From a virus: a stretch of 41,970 nucleotides of DNA. The translations under genes were made by a program, and so were the position numbers. Position 1 is the stretch's first letter. Each line of letters begins with the position of its first letter. This document shows positions 30,592 through 38,674 of this stretch, in pieces. The notes beneath the pieces were generated by a model. That model was not told the origin of the DNA and made no database searches. It worked only from the letters and a program-made list of their open reading frames with translations. The stretch is from IMG/VR virus record IMGVR_UViG_3300020176_000030, positions 1 to 41,970 of that record; one strand, 5' to 3'.

Positions 30592-32138
30592 TACATAACT
30601 CCGGGGATTGATTCAGTGGCGGCGAGTGCGCCTTGTGCCACGTCAAGACTTGCGTTTGCGGCTGCAGATTCCTGCTCAGCTTCGGCGGCGAGGGTGTCTG
30701 CATCTTTACTCAAGGTTTCCAGCGGTGCCGAGTTGGCGCGGAAGATGAACTCCACAACCTTCTCAGTGTCAAAGCGAGGGGATACCTCCTTCAATACCGG
30801 CACGATGGCAGCCACCTCTTGAGTGGCCTTGAACAAAGACTGCGCCTCGGCGGTCTGGGTCAGTGCTGGGATGCCCGTCACAACCTTCGGCCGATATGAC
30901 TTCTGCACCAGACCCAACAGGAAGTCGGAGTCCTGTGCAACCTCGTACATCATCAGGTACGCGAGTGGGCTCTGGAAGTTCTCGGCCAGTACGCTATAGC
31001 TGCCACCCATAAGGTTCTCAGCCTCACGGGCAATGGTCCGCACTTCTTCCACAGTGACGCGCTCGGCATCACGCATCTGCCCCGTGTACATAAATGCACG
31101 GTTCAGCAGCATGACTTCCTTCTCGATGCTATTGCTAATGGCAGCGATCTTGTTGTAGTCGCCACGCTCGTACGATGTAACGCCATCGACTTTGCCGGGT
31201 ACGTAGTCTCCGGTGCCGGCCTTCTGGTAGTCATCGACCACCGCGCCGGAACCTTCATCGACAACGTTCAGCATATTCAGGGACTCAAGCTCATACAGCC
31301 CGAGCTGCTCGCTCACAATGCTGAGCTTAGCGAATGCACCTGCGTACTCCTCGACGTACCCGCGACCCATGTGTTCGCCATCGGCTACGTTCCATGCCAC
31401 CGGTACCCAAGGGCACAAGTGTTCCGGATAGCTCGACTCAGGACCGACACGTTTACCGTCCAGTTCCTGCCACACCTTGGCTCGACGATTGCCATCCGGG
31501 GTTTGCACCCACTCGATAACAGTATACAGGTCGATCTTGGCGTTGGCGTCTTTCGGCCGAGCACGCTTGGCCTCTGCGTCCGCTTGGACTTCCGGCGGCA
31601 GGTCGCTGAATTGCATACGCTGCTTGAGCACACAGCACTTCGGATCACCCATCGCATCCCGACGCATGGCGTAGGATTGCATGGACCATACGAGGAACTT
31701 GGCGCGCTTGGCGTCGCGGTACAACAGTGCGTTGCCAGTTACGAGTAGCAACTTGACTACGCGCTGCAGCTTTGCGAGGCTGGCGTTGCGGAACAGGCGG
31801 GCCGTGGACTCATTGGCCAACTGCGTCCCCGCAGCGGCGAGTGCCGATTCAGACACGCCAGATGCCGCAGCCAGCTTCTTTAGCTCTGCGTCAAGTTCGA
31901 CCACGAAGCACGGGCGCCCCGGAGGGAACAGCGCGGTGGTGAGCTTGCTTGTTGCATTGTTCACGAGCAGGGAGCCGTAGGACTGGAAGTCATACTCCAG
32001 TGTCTGCGACTGATCCTGATAGTTCAGAGGATCAACCATCAGTGACGGGATCGTGAACTTCGCGAAGTCTTCGGCCTTACGGATGGCCAGCGTATCGCGG
32101 TACTGCGACCACATCTGAGATGCGAGTTCACGAGCCAT
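30591..32138 (-). CDS. portal (head-tail connector, T7 gp8-like)
   Basis: A 515-residue portal forming the dodecameric ring at one capsid vertex for DNA passage and terminase docking. Family-like segments include WSQYRDTLAIRKAEDFAKF, TTALFPPGRPCFVVELDAE and the helical RAFMYTGQMRDAERVTVEEV. Length is close to T7 gp8 (536). It is followed by scaffold and capsid genes, the standard head module. The start follows TGAGGTGACGT. Confidence 0.95.
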   Translation of the reverse strand: MARELASQMWSQYRDTLAIRKAEDFAKFTIPSLMVDPLNYQDQSQTLEYDFQSYGSLLVNNATSKLTTALFPPGRPCFVVELDAELKKLAAASGVSESALAAAGTQLANESTARLFRNASLAKLQRVVKLLLVTGNALLYRDAKRAKFLVWSMQSYAMRRDAMGDPKCCVLKQRMQFSDLPPEVQADAEAKRARPKDANAKIDLYTVIEWVQTPDGNRRAKVWQELDGKRVGPESSYPEHLCPWVPVAWNVADGEHMGRGYVEEYAGAFAKLSIVSEQLGLYELESLNMLNVVDEGSGAVVDDYQKAGTGDYVPGKVDGVTSYERGDYNKIAAISNSIEKEVMLLNRAFMYTGQMRDAERVTVEEVRTIAREAENLMGGSYSVLAENFQSPLAYLMMYEVAQDSDFLLGLVQKSYRPKVVTGIPALTQTAEAQSLFKATQEVAAIVPVLKEVSPRFDTEKVVEFIFRANSAPLETLSKDADTLAAEAEQESAAANASLDVAQGALAATESIPGVM

Positions 32139-32141
32139 ACG

Positions 32142-32480
32142 TCACCTCACGTTAATGCCGAGTGACGCGGCTAAGCTACCGCCTGCAGCACTGCGGCGCT
32201 TCTTCTGGATGCCGGATAAGGCGTTCGCCGTACCCGCAGTCTCCACAGTCGCCACGTTATCTAGCGATAAGTCCGCGTTTGCGTTCTGCGCCCTACTCGC
32301 CTGCTCGGTAAGAGCTTGCGCCAAGGCCGCCCCGGTATCGGGCACTTTATCAGCACCACCCCCGAGCAACCCACCAGATAGGGCGCCGAGTGCTTTACTG
32401 CCCCAGCCGCCATTACCTACGGCGCCAAGCGAGGCGACTTTTACCACCTTCTTGAACACCTTTCCAACCTTCTTACCCAT
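32142..32480 (-). CDS. virion assembly protein, T7 gp7.3-like
   Basis: A 112-residue protein just before the portal. The basic N-terminus MGKKVGKVFKKVVKVASLG and the basic-then-Gly/Ser-rich C-terminus (IQKKRRSAAGGSLAASLGIN) follow the same plan as T7 gp7.3 (MGKKVKKAVKKV start, GKKSLSVARSSGGGINI end), a small particle component needed for host adsorption. The middle is Gly-rich. ATG 32480 follows CGGAGGCTAC and overlaps the acetyltransferase end; the longer frame is not used. Confidence 0.8.
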   Translation of the reverse strand: MGKKVGKVFKKVVKVASLGAVGNGGWGSKALGALSGGLLGGGADKVPDTGAALAQALTEQASRAQNANADLSLDNVATVETAGTANALSGIQKKRRSAAGGSLAASLGINVR

Positions 32481-32883
32481 GTAGCCTCCGGTAAGTATTC
32501 TCATAGCGCACCTCACCGATTCGGCGAGTGTACGCAATGGCCGGTAGTCCCATTTGTAGGGCAAGTGCCTCAGTAGTCTGGATCAGGCTCTCGGCCAGCC
32601 CAGTCCGCCGGTAGGCTGGCATCACGTACATCCACTGCACGGTTAGGCACGGGCCTACGTGGTCATCATCCTCTGCTACCAGCACAGCGCACGCTGCGGG
32701 GAGGTCGTTGTCTTTGTAGACTAACTCCACTCGCTCATTCGCTAGCACGGATTTGAGGATGCGTTCTGCGCTAGCCTCCGGGGAGGTCCAGCTGTACTCG
32801 GGAAGTTCCTTCGTTACAACTTCCGCAAATGGTCGCATCTCGGTCGGTTCACCAACGTCGCGGACGTACATACAAAGGTTCAT
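32473..32883 (-). CDS. GNAT-family acetyltransferase
   Basis: A 136-residue protein with the GNAT core: LTVQWMYVMPAYRRTGLAES (residues 81-100) contains beta4 and a motif A-like acetyl-CoA-binding loop (PAYRRTG in place of Q/RxxGxG/A), followed by a helix (LIQTTEALALQMG) and a final strand. It could acetylate a host or phage protein or a small molecule; the target is not evident. It lies between RNA polymerase and head genes with overlapping stop/start codons on both sides. Confidence 0.8.
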   Translation of the reverse strand: MNLCMYVRDVGEPTEMRPFAEVVTKELPEYSWTSPEASAERILKSVLANERVELVYKDNDLPAACAVLVAEDDDHVGPCLTVQWMYVMPAYRRTGLAESLIQTTEALALQMGLPAIAYTRRIGEVRYENTYRRLHG

Positions 32884-33071
32884 TGGATGTACACCCGCTC
32901 AGTCGCTGTGACCAGACGTTCGACCAGTTGCACCACTCGGTAGGCACCAGCAGCGTTCTGCAGCTCATTCATCGTGCTGTCCGGCGTGATGGCCGGGGCA
33001 GGGAACGTCTTGAGCAGGAACTCGTACTGTTGCCGGGTGAAGTGGATTTTATCCTGCGCTCGTGTCGTCAT
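32880..33071 (-). CDS. small protein following RNA polymerase
   Basis: A 63-residue ORF (MTTRAQDKIHFTRQQYEFL start), the first gene behind the promoter-like motif at 33099. The ribosome site is poor (GTGAACT). It appears helical. Its TGA overlaps the acetyltransferase ATG (ATGA), supporting coupled translation. No family is recognised. Confidence 0.7.
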   Translation of the reverse strand: MTTRAQDKIHFTRQQYEFLLKTFPAPAITPDSTMNELQNAAGAYRVVQLVERLVTATERVYIQ

Positions 33072-33098
33072 AGTTCACGGCCAGTTATTACGTCACTC

Positions 33099-33110
33099 TA
33101 GTGTGACAAT
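33099..33110 (-). promoter_or_regulatory. phage RNA polymerase promoter candidate (head/tail genes)
   Basis: TAATTGTCACACTAGAGTGACG, broken as TAATTGTCACACTA plus GAGTGACG, begins at the RNA polymerase stop codon itself. It heads the whole virion module. GTCAC-N6-GTGAC forms a short inverted repeat over the core, shared with the copy at 37125. Confidence 0.68.
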
Positions 33111-35545
33111 TAGCAAAACCCAAATTCCGACCACAGGAACTCGGTCAGATCGAGGGTGCCCTTGGTGGGTAGTGACACATCCTGCTGCCCAATCCCAGTG
33201 AGGAGCAGCTGCATCGGGTCATGCTCGGTGTACAGCTCCACGAATGCCTCACGGATACACTCGTGCATACGGTCAACGTCGCACGGGTGTGTGCCGAAGC
33301 TGTCGTGGATAGCCACCATAGCCAGACCATCCTGACGCATGCGGCGAGCCGTGAAGGTCAGGTGCGCGGCGTCGAGGGCATGCACGAAGTTCGGGGAGAT
33401 GGCGTTGGCCATCGCCTGCGAGCGTGTACTGTCGAGCACCTCGCGCACCACGATGTACTGCAGGCCGCACGAGCGGATACGTACGCGCTTCTCAGTACTG
33501 TCCCGGTAGTCGTGCTCAACCAGCAATCCCGTCGGGCTGTGCCACAGCATGGGTGCGTCTGTGCCGTACTGCTTGGCGCGATTACGCAACCAGCGCATCG
33601 CGGCAGCAGCGGCCGGTACGGTGTCCTCGATACTGTCGAACAGGACGGACGCCATGTACGCACCCATCTCCCACATGCGCACGCCTTCCGGCAGCGGGAT
33701 GCGGTTGTCTTCCAGATAGTCCGTCACGAACTCGGACACGCCGCGCAGGGTGGCGCCGTACACGTACGTCATCACCGGCTTCTTCGCCAGCTCACGCGGC
33801 ACGTCAATGTCAACCCATGCAGCGGCCAGATGCTGCTTGGCGCACTTCGGATCGTTCGCGTCCCGCAGTACCCGGCCCTTGGCCAGCTCGGCTACCTTGC
33901 GGTAAATGTCCGCCTTGGTCGCCTCGCCGCTATCGTACAGGTTCACGTACCTGCCACCGATAGGATCACGCAGCATCGCACAGAAGTGTTGCAGACCGGA
34001 GCAGGTGGCGTCCATGTGCACGGGTACGCCAGTGCAGTACGCCTCCGGGTTGCCGGACTCCAGCGCAGCGCGCAGCTCCCACAGTGCCGAGAAGGCCATG
34101 AGCGGGGCGTCATTGTTCCCACGGAACAGGTCGCTGTCCTCCGGGGCGTCCAGCCCGGCCAGCAGGAGGTCGAGGTTCTCGTCCACCCACGCAGCCCGCT
34201 GGACGAAGCGCGCCTTGTCCTTGCCGAAGCAGTTGGCGATGTGCACCTTCAACCAGAACAGGCCGCGAGGTCCAAGGGGCTTAACCTCGGAGAAGTGCAG
34301 CAGCGCCTTGGCAATGTCGCCACCCTGCGGATTCAGCACGCCACGGTAGTAGTACCGGCTGCGGCTGTCGATGAAGGTCGGGAACCACAGGTCGCAGTCA
34401 ACATCCTTCGTGTGTCGCAGCGCCGTGCTCAGTGTGATGTGCGCCTTGCGCAATTCCATGCGCTCACTGTGCCAGCGCCACGTCTTACGCTTCCAGCCCT
34501 TGAGCTGCTCCAGCTCGTCCTCGGTAGCCTGTGCCTTGTCCCAGCCCTCAGGGAACGGGAAGGCCGGGGCCGGGCGCATCTCCTTGAACGGGATACCCAG
34601 CACACCGCCACCGTTGCGCCAGACTCGGTGCACCATCTCCAGCGTGGGCTTGTGTATGCGGAAGCTCTGCGCCTGCAGGTAGTTCCCGCAGTCGAGCACC
34701 TGCGTGCACTGCTGCAGGTTCTGGGCCAGCAGCGGGCGCATCCATGCACGGGTACGCAGACCCATGCGGCGGAACGGGGCGTGAATCTGCATCTTGCGGG
34801 TGTAGTACCCGCCACCTGCATGCCCATCCCACGGAAGCGGCGGGGCCAGCATCGGCTCCATCGTCTGGTGGAAGTACGTGGGCTGCTTGAGCAGCACCTC
34901 TGCGACTTCCGGGGCCAGCTCGTAGATCACCGAGGTGTACTTGCCCTGACCATACCGGGCCATCTGCACCAACCCGCAATTCAGACAGGCGTCCAGCCCG
35001 TGCTTACCGAGGTGGATGTACTCGGCGTTACTCAGACCCTGAGCGTACTCCTCGCCCAGCACGTTCTTCACGGCAGCACGCATCGTCTTGAGTGTATGCG
35101 ACTGGCTTACGGTGCCGGCAGTCTTGAGGTAGTCCTCGGTGCGCTCGATGTACATCGGGTTCACCTTGTACGCCTCTTGCACCAGCGCCTCTCGCACAAT
35201 CGCCAGACCGAGGGAGTGCGTGATCTGTTGGGCGGTGGCCGGGGACTCCCGACTGTCGCGGATACACACAGACACAACGGTACGTACGGTCAGCGTAGTC
35301 AGCACGTCCAGAGGTACGCGGCGCAGCCAGCCACGCAGCGCAGCACCGGGGCCACGCTGAGTAGTGCTGCAGATCAGTTCCAGCTCAGCGCGCACATCCG
35401 AGAAGATGCGGGCCAGCATACGCGGGAACGCAGCGAGGTCGTCAACCCGACCCTCGGCGACAGCCTCGGCATGCTCGCGCATCTGCTGCGCAGCGGCCTC
35501 GGTCGAGGCACGGAGTTCTCGTTCGACTTGGGTAGGGTTGAGCAT
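33110..35545 (-). CDS. single-subunit DNA-directed RNA polymerase (T7 type)
   Basis: An 811-residue T7-family RNA polymerase that takes over transcription of phage genes. Conserved parts in order: motif A with the first catalytic Asp (MDATCSGLQHFCAMLRD), motif B (RELAKKPVMTYVYGATLRG), SPNFVHALDAAHL, motif C (VAIHDSFGTHPCDVDRM) with the second catalytic Asp, and a C-terminus WSEFGFC comparable to T7 FAFA. It is slightly shorter than T7 gp1 (883), as in phiKMV. Its location before the head genes, not at the early end, is the phiKMV arrangement. ATG 35545 follows AAGGATCAGTG; a GTG precedes it. Confidence 0.96.
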   Translation of the reverse strand: MLNPTQVERELRASTEAAAQQMREHAEAVAEGRVDDLAAFPRMLARIFSDVRAELELICSTTQRGPGAALRGWLRRVPLDVLTTLTVRTVVSVCIRDSRESPATAQQITHSLGLAIVREALVQEAYKVNPMYIERTEDYLKTAGTVSQSHTLKTMRAAVKNVLGEEYAQGLSNAEYIHLGKHGLDACLNCGLVQMARYGQGKYTSVIYELAPEVAEVLLKQPTYFHQTMEPMLAPPLPWDGHAGGGYYTRKMQIHAPFRRMGLRTRAWMRPLLAQNLQQCTQVLDCGNYLQAQSFRIHKPTLEMVHRVWRNGGGVLGIPFKEMRPAPAFPFPEGWDKAQATEDELEQLKGWKRKTWRWHSERMELRKAHITLSTALRHTKDVDCDLWFPTFIDSRSRYYYRGVLNPQGGDIAKALLHFSEVKPLGPRGLFWLKVHIANCFGKDKARFVQRAAWVDENLDLLLAGLDAPEDSDLFRGNNDAPLMAFSALWELRAALESGNPEAYCTGVPVHMDATCSGLQHFCAMLRDPIGGRYVNLYDSGEATKADIYRKVAELAKGRVLRDANDPKCAKQHLAAAWVDIDVPRELAKKPVMTYVYGATLRGVSEFVTDYLEDNRIPLPEGVRMWEMGAYMASVLFDSIEDTVPAAAAAMRWLRNRAKQYGTDAPMLWHSPTGLLVEHDYRDSTEKRVRIRSCGLQYIVVREVLDSTRSQAMANAISPNFVHALDAAHLTFTARRMRQDGLAMVAIHDSFGTHPCDVDRMHECIREAFVELYTEHDPMQLLLTGIGQQDVSLPTKGTLDLTEFLWSEFGFC

Positions 35546-35554
35546 CACTGATCC

Positions 35555-35737
35555 TTAGGCGTCTGGGAAGGCGAGGTGGTAATCGGCCAGCAGGTCAGCA
35601 ACCTCGTGTGCCGTGATGGTGCGCTCGCTGTTGGCGTGCAGGATATGCTGCAGCACCTCACGGGCTTCGTCTTGGTTGCCGGTGTCGATGGCGCAGTGCA
35701 GGTCTTTGAGCAGCCGCTTGTACGTGTTACTTGGCAT
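35555..35737 (-). CDS. small protein upstream of RNA polymerase
   Basis: A 60-residue ORF (MPSNTYKRLLKDLHCAID start) from ATG 35737 behind CTGGAGATTCAGA, overlapping the preceding gene by 11 bases. The sequence is helical and acidic (GNQDEAREVLQHILHAN), resembling a short helix-hairpin repeat. No family is recognised. It lies 9 bases before the RNA polymerase start. Confidence 0.72.
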   Translation of the reverse strand: MPSNTYKRLLKDLHCAIDTGNQDEAREVLQHILHANSERTITAHEVADLLADYHLAFPDA

Positions 35738-36260
35738 TCTGAATCTCCAGCTCATGCAGGAACAGGGCGTTGGTCGCAACGTGCGACCAGTGGGAACAAC
35801 CAGACTCCGGGTCGGTCAGCTCGCCGGACTCGATGGCGTGCAGGTGCCGGTACAGTGCGTCCTTGTAACGCTCCTGCCCGTTCTGCACATTACGCCACGA
35901 GTGCGCGGCGTACTTCTTCGCCCCGAAGGTCAGGACGGCCACGATGCCGGCGAGGCTATTGGCCAGCCCTTGCATCAGCAGGGACCAGCGCGGCTTGCCA
36001 GAATCGAACTTGAGGTCTGGTTCCTGCGACGGCTGCGGAGCGTAGATACGTACCCGGCTGTTCGTGTCGTTCACCCACTCCCCAATCACAGCGGTCGTTT
36101 TGTATCCGTTAGCCACGTACCTAGTCATGCCGGTGTGGTTGTCGAACAGCTCCCCGGTGCGGGTGTTCAGCCAGCGCGGGAGTTGTTGCTTAACGTAGTC
36201 CGCCTTTGTGTCACCAGCCACTTGCGTGTACCGTACCTCTACGATGTGGTCTTGGCTCAT
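35727..36260 (-). CDS. DUF5664 dNTP pyrophosphohydrolase-like protein
   Basis: A 177-residue protein. Residues about 83-170 match the phage DUF5664 family, annotated as dATP/dGTP diphosphohydrolase-like: DLKFDSGKPRWSLLM, FGAKKYAAHSWRNVQNGQER, LYRHLHAIESGELTDPESG and CSHWSHVATNALFL. It may adjust nucleotide pools during phage DNA synthesis. The N-terminal ~80 residues are a separate beta-rich part (RYTQVAGDTKADYVKQQLPR). No PurZ-type synthase occurs in the window, so base modification need not be involved. ATG 36260 overlaps the upstream stop (ATGA). Confidence 0.75.
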   Translation of the reverse strand: MSQDHIVEVRYTQVAGDTKADYVKQQLPRWLNTRTGELFDNHTGMTRYVANGYKTTAVIGEWVNDTNSRVRIYAPQPSQEPDLKFDSGKPRWSLLMQGLANSLAGIVAVLTFGAKKYAAHSWRNVQNGQERYKDALYRHLHAIESGELTDPESGCSHWSHVATNALFLHELEIQNAK

Positions 36261-37312
36261 ACTGCGCTCCTCAGTTTGCGGCGTTGTTCTAGAGTGTTCA
36301 TCAGCTTGCGGCCACGGCTCCAACCCTTGCAGCTATGGCAGAGGAACAGTTCGTACTGCCCCACGTTCGTACGGTACGGCTTGGCCTGCAGTTCCAGATG
36401 CTTACCACCACACTTCGGACACACCGGGTCTTCCGAGTCCACGAAGTTACCGTGGTTCGGCGCCTTGTCATCCCACGGGAGCATAATCAGGTACAGTTCT
36501 TCTAGCGACAGTACGTCATCGCGGTTGTACAGCTCCATCTCCTCCCATGCTTCGGCATTGCCGATCAGGCATTGCTGCCACAGCAGATAGCCGGGGAACT
36601 TTGAGTGGCTGCGCTTCTTGGTATCGCAGAGCTTGTCGGTCAGGTATGCCAGCTTATTGCTGGTGAAGGCGAAGTTCCTCTTAGCGGTTTCCAGTGTATC
36701 GGATACACGATACGGCGAAGGCGGTGTCAAGCCATTCAGGATGAAGCGGGCATTGATCTTCTTGGTATCAAAGCGACGGCCATTGTGTGCAACCACAATG
36801 TCTGCTTCGTCCAATAGCTTCCACACATCCTTGAGCATCTCCAGATCATTATCCATCGGATGCACATTACGCTGATCCCGGTACACTACCGCATCTTCGC
36901 CTACCCACTTAGCTGAGTAGGATAGAATGAACCAGTCTTCCTTCACTTGTTCCAGTGATAGGAAGTTATTGAACAATCCCCATACTGCTCCGAATATAGG
37001 TGCTGTCTCAATATCTATTACTAGTACTCTTGGTCCTTCCGTCTTCGACGGCCGCGCCACTGCGTCGCTCGCTTTCGCTTGCTGCACTTCGGGCTCCGCT
37101 GCGCTGCTCGCTCCTTGTGTCACGGTAGTGTGACAATTAATATCCCGCAGCCAGAAGCGTACCAACTGGCGGGAAACTTCACCTCGGCCGAGTGCTGTGA
37201 GGATGGCTGCTGCGCCTCGGCGGCTGCCTTGCGCCTTCCGCTCAGCGTCCCGAATCTCGTCATCCGAGAAGGCACTGCGGGATACTTGGTCTGGAGCTTT
37301 CAGTCGTTTCAT
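36257..37312 (-). CDS. DnaQ-like 3'-5' exonuclease with C-terminal zinc ribbon
   Basis: A 351-residue protein. The RNase H-fold exonuclease core shows Exo I (VLVIDIETAP; Asp100, Glu102), Exo II (IVVAHNGRRFD; Asp182) and Exo III (YNRDDVLSLEELY; around Tyr262 and Asp266). The C-terminus has a four-Cys zinc ribbon (Cys298, Cys301, Cys325, Cys328). The N-terminal ~90 residues are a basic domain plus a low-complexity linker. It may trim or degrade DNA or RNA. ATG 37312 follows GAAGGGTTCCCA and overlaps the endonuclease stop (ATGA). A promoter-like motif lies in the linker codons. Confidence 0.88.
   Translation of the reverse strand: MKRLKAPDQVSRSAFSDDEIRDAERKAQGSRRGAAAILTALGRGEVSRQLVRFWLRDINCHTTVTQGASSAAEPEVQQAKASDAVARPSKTEGPRVLVIDIETAPIFGAVWGLFNNFLSLEQVKEDWFILSYSAKWVGEDAVVYRDQRNVHPMDNDLEMLKDVWKLLDEADIVVAHNGRRFDTKKINARFILNGLTPPSPYRVSDTLETAKRNFAFTSNKLAYLTDKLCDTKKRSHSKFPGYLLWQQCLIGNAEAWEEMELYNRDDVLSLEELYLIMLPWDDKAPNHGNFVDSEDPVCPKCGGKHLELQAKPYRTNVGQYELFLCHSCKGWSRGRKLMNTLEQRRKLRSAV
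37125..37136 (-). promoter_or_regulatory. phage promoter candidate inside the exonuclease gene
   Basis: ATTGTCACACTA followed by CCGTGACACAAGG on the minus strand, within codons for INCHTTVTQ of the exonuclease linker. It lies about 1.6 kb before the RNA polymerase ATG, so it could give autogenous amplification of that gene. The core is flanked by TGTCAC and GTGACA, a 6-bp inverted repeat. Confidence 0.62.
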
Positions 37313-37740
37313 TGGGAACCCTTCGGTAACATAACGCGCACTTTGGCAGTTGCCCGGCGTGCGGCTTGAGCCTTGTTCTTCTTGACACGTGCCGCCTCGG
37401 CCTTCTCCTCGGCAGACTTGTGCTCGGGGTACATGTACCCGGTGCCCGGCTGCTTGAGGTAGATCACGAGACGTTCTAGCCAAGGGACGATCTTGTCGTA
37501 CGACATGCCGAGGCCGGCGTACCGCCCTACGGCGTTGGCCACCTTACCCTCGGCGCCGTTGCAGCCACGGTGCAGAACGCCTCGTACCTCGCCTGTAACG
37601 TGGTCATGGTCAACGACCATACCACCCCTCTCGTTCGGGTCGATTCGCTGCTGACAGAGCGGGCAGATGCCGCCCTGCACGCCTTGCAGATGCGATAGCG
37701 CGAATCCCCGGAGCTGAGTTCTAGTCAGCTTCCTGAGCAT
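37309..37740 (-). CDS. recombination endonuclease VII
   Basis: A 143-residue His-Me finger nuclease that resolves branched DNA before packaging. Features are Cys26-x2-Cys29 (CPLCQQRIDP), the DHDH motif at 44-47 (VVDHDHVTG), Arg53 (RGVLHRGCN) and Cys60-Asn61, the T4 endonuclease VII pattern with zinc ligands. The C-terminal 40 residues are basic and helical. ATG 37740 follows AGGAGGCCGAGG and overlaps the exonuclease end by 20 bases. Confidence 0.93.
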   Translation of the reverse strand: MLRKLTRTQLRGFALSHLQGVQGGICPLCQQRIDPNERGGMVVDHDHVTGEVRGVLHRGCNGAEGKVANAVGRYAGLGMSYDKIVPWLERLVIYLKQPGTGYMYPEHKSAEEKAEAARVKKNKAQAARRATAKVRVMLPKGSQ

Positions 37741-38674
37741 CCTCGGCCTCCTGCCGCTTAGCGGCGATATATTGACAGTGGTAGCTGTACAGGTTGTCAA
37801 TCCATTGACGCAGCTTGGGCTCAAGGTCCAGCTCGCAGAAGTACCGGTACGCGCAGTCTTGCTCGGTACGGCGTAGCCAGAGCATCTGTGCCTCGGCCAG
37901 TGCGTCCTGCCCGTTGCGGGCGTATGCCCACAGAATGCGGTTGGCAGCCTCGTGCTCGCACGTTATGGGTGTAAGGTACCCTAGGGTACCGGCCTCGCCT
38001 ATCAGCTTACCATCGAGCTTAGAGAGCCCTTGGATGTTGTCTGCCTTATCCCCCATGAGCATCTGCGCCCAGAAGAACTTGGTGCCGTGACCTTTCACCT
38101 TCAGTTTGAGACTTGGGGTGAAGTCTTGGTCGATCCAGCCGAACCGGTCGCCCGGTGCCAGCACATCCAACTTGCCGCGCTTCTCCTCCCAGTACGGGCC
38201 GGGCACGAGGCGCAGGTCTTTGTCGTCGCTCTTGACCACACCACGCGGCCCGTACACTAGGCTGTCCATCGTGAGAGCGTCGTCAGCCTCCCAGTACCGG
38301 TGCAGGTTCACGTACCAGTCGGCCGGCACCCCGTTGGCCACGGCGTGCTCAGAGCCCAGCAGATCACGCAGCGGCTCCAGCAGCGGAGGCTTGCTCTTAC
38401 CGCTTCGGGTGGCTTGGTAGGGCTTGGCTGTAGGGTACAGCGAGCGCCCTGCCTTAGCCCCTCCCCGGCCCGTTAAATGTACACGCACTTCCGAGGACTG
38501 GGTGTTGAACATGTCCGTGAGGACTTCGGTTATGAACCGCCGTACAGCGGTTGGCAGCGTCTTGGCAGTAGCGGCAGCGCGGTAGGCCGCGCCGTCGCCG
38601 TCAAGCAGCAGCACCCTGCCGGGCACTGCTTGCTCAAACTGATTGTCAAGGCTGCTCAGGTCAACCCCGAGCAC
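37721..38674 (-). CDS. 5'-3' exonuclease (FEN/T7 gp6 type)
   Basis: A 317-residue flap-family nuclease for primer removal, recombination and host DNA breakdown. Metal-binding clusters are VLLLDGDGAAYR (Asp25, Asp27), WEADDALT (Glu129, Asp131, Asp132), VKSDDKDLRLVPG (Asp150, Asp151, Asp153) and LMGDKADNIQGL (Asp209, Asp212). The likely start is GTG 38674, overlapping the preceding TAG; no strong ribosome site is present, so coupling is probable. It is followed by endonuclease VII as in phiKMV. Confidence 0.93.
   Translation of the reverse strand: MLGVDLSSLDNQFEQAVPGRVLLLDGDGAAYRAAATAKTLPTAVRRFITEVLTDMFNTQSSEVRVHLTGRGGAKAGRSLYPTAKPYQATRSGKSKPPLLEPLRDLLGSEHAVANGVPADWYVNLHRYWEADDALTMDSLVYGPRGVVKSDDKDLRLVPGPYWEEKRGKLDVLAPGDRFGWIDQDFTPSLKLKVKGHGTKFFWAQMLMGDKADNIQGLSKLDGKLIGEAGTLGYLTPITCEHEAANRILWAYARNGQDALAEAQMLWLRRTEQDCAYRYFCELDLEPKLRQWIDNLYSYHCQYIAAKRQEAEDAQEAD

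Noticed and set aside
28681-30822. 713-codon open frame on the plus strand
   Set aside because: It is antisense to capsid, scaffold and part of portal, and begins inside the capsid terminator hairpin; it is a shadow of high-GC coding bias.
33221-35551. 776-codon open frame on the plus strand
   Set aside because: It is exactly antisense to the RNA polymerase gene; the composition (Val, His, Gln, Arg-rich) is that of a codon-bias shadow, and no ribosome site or domain is visible.
35727-36260. Possible sign of a 2-aminoadenine (Z) genome from the DUF5664 protein
   Set aside because: No PurZ-like synthase or DatZ-like dATPase is visible, and the polymerase has the common T7/phiKMV layout; a nucleotide pyrophosphohydrolase-like gene alone does not indicate Z DNA.
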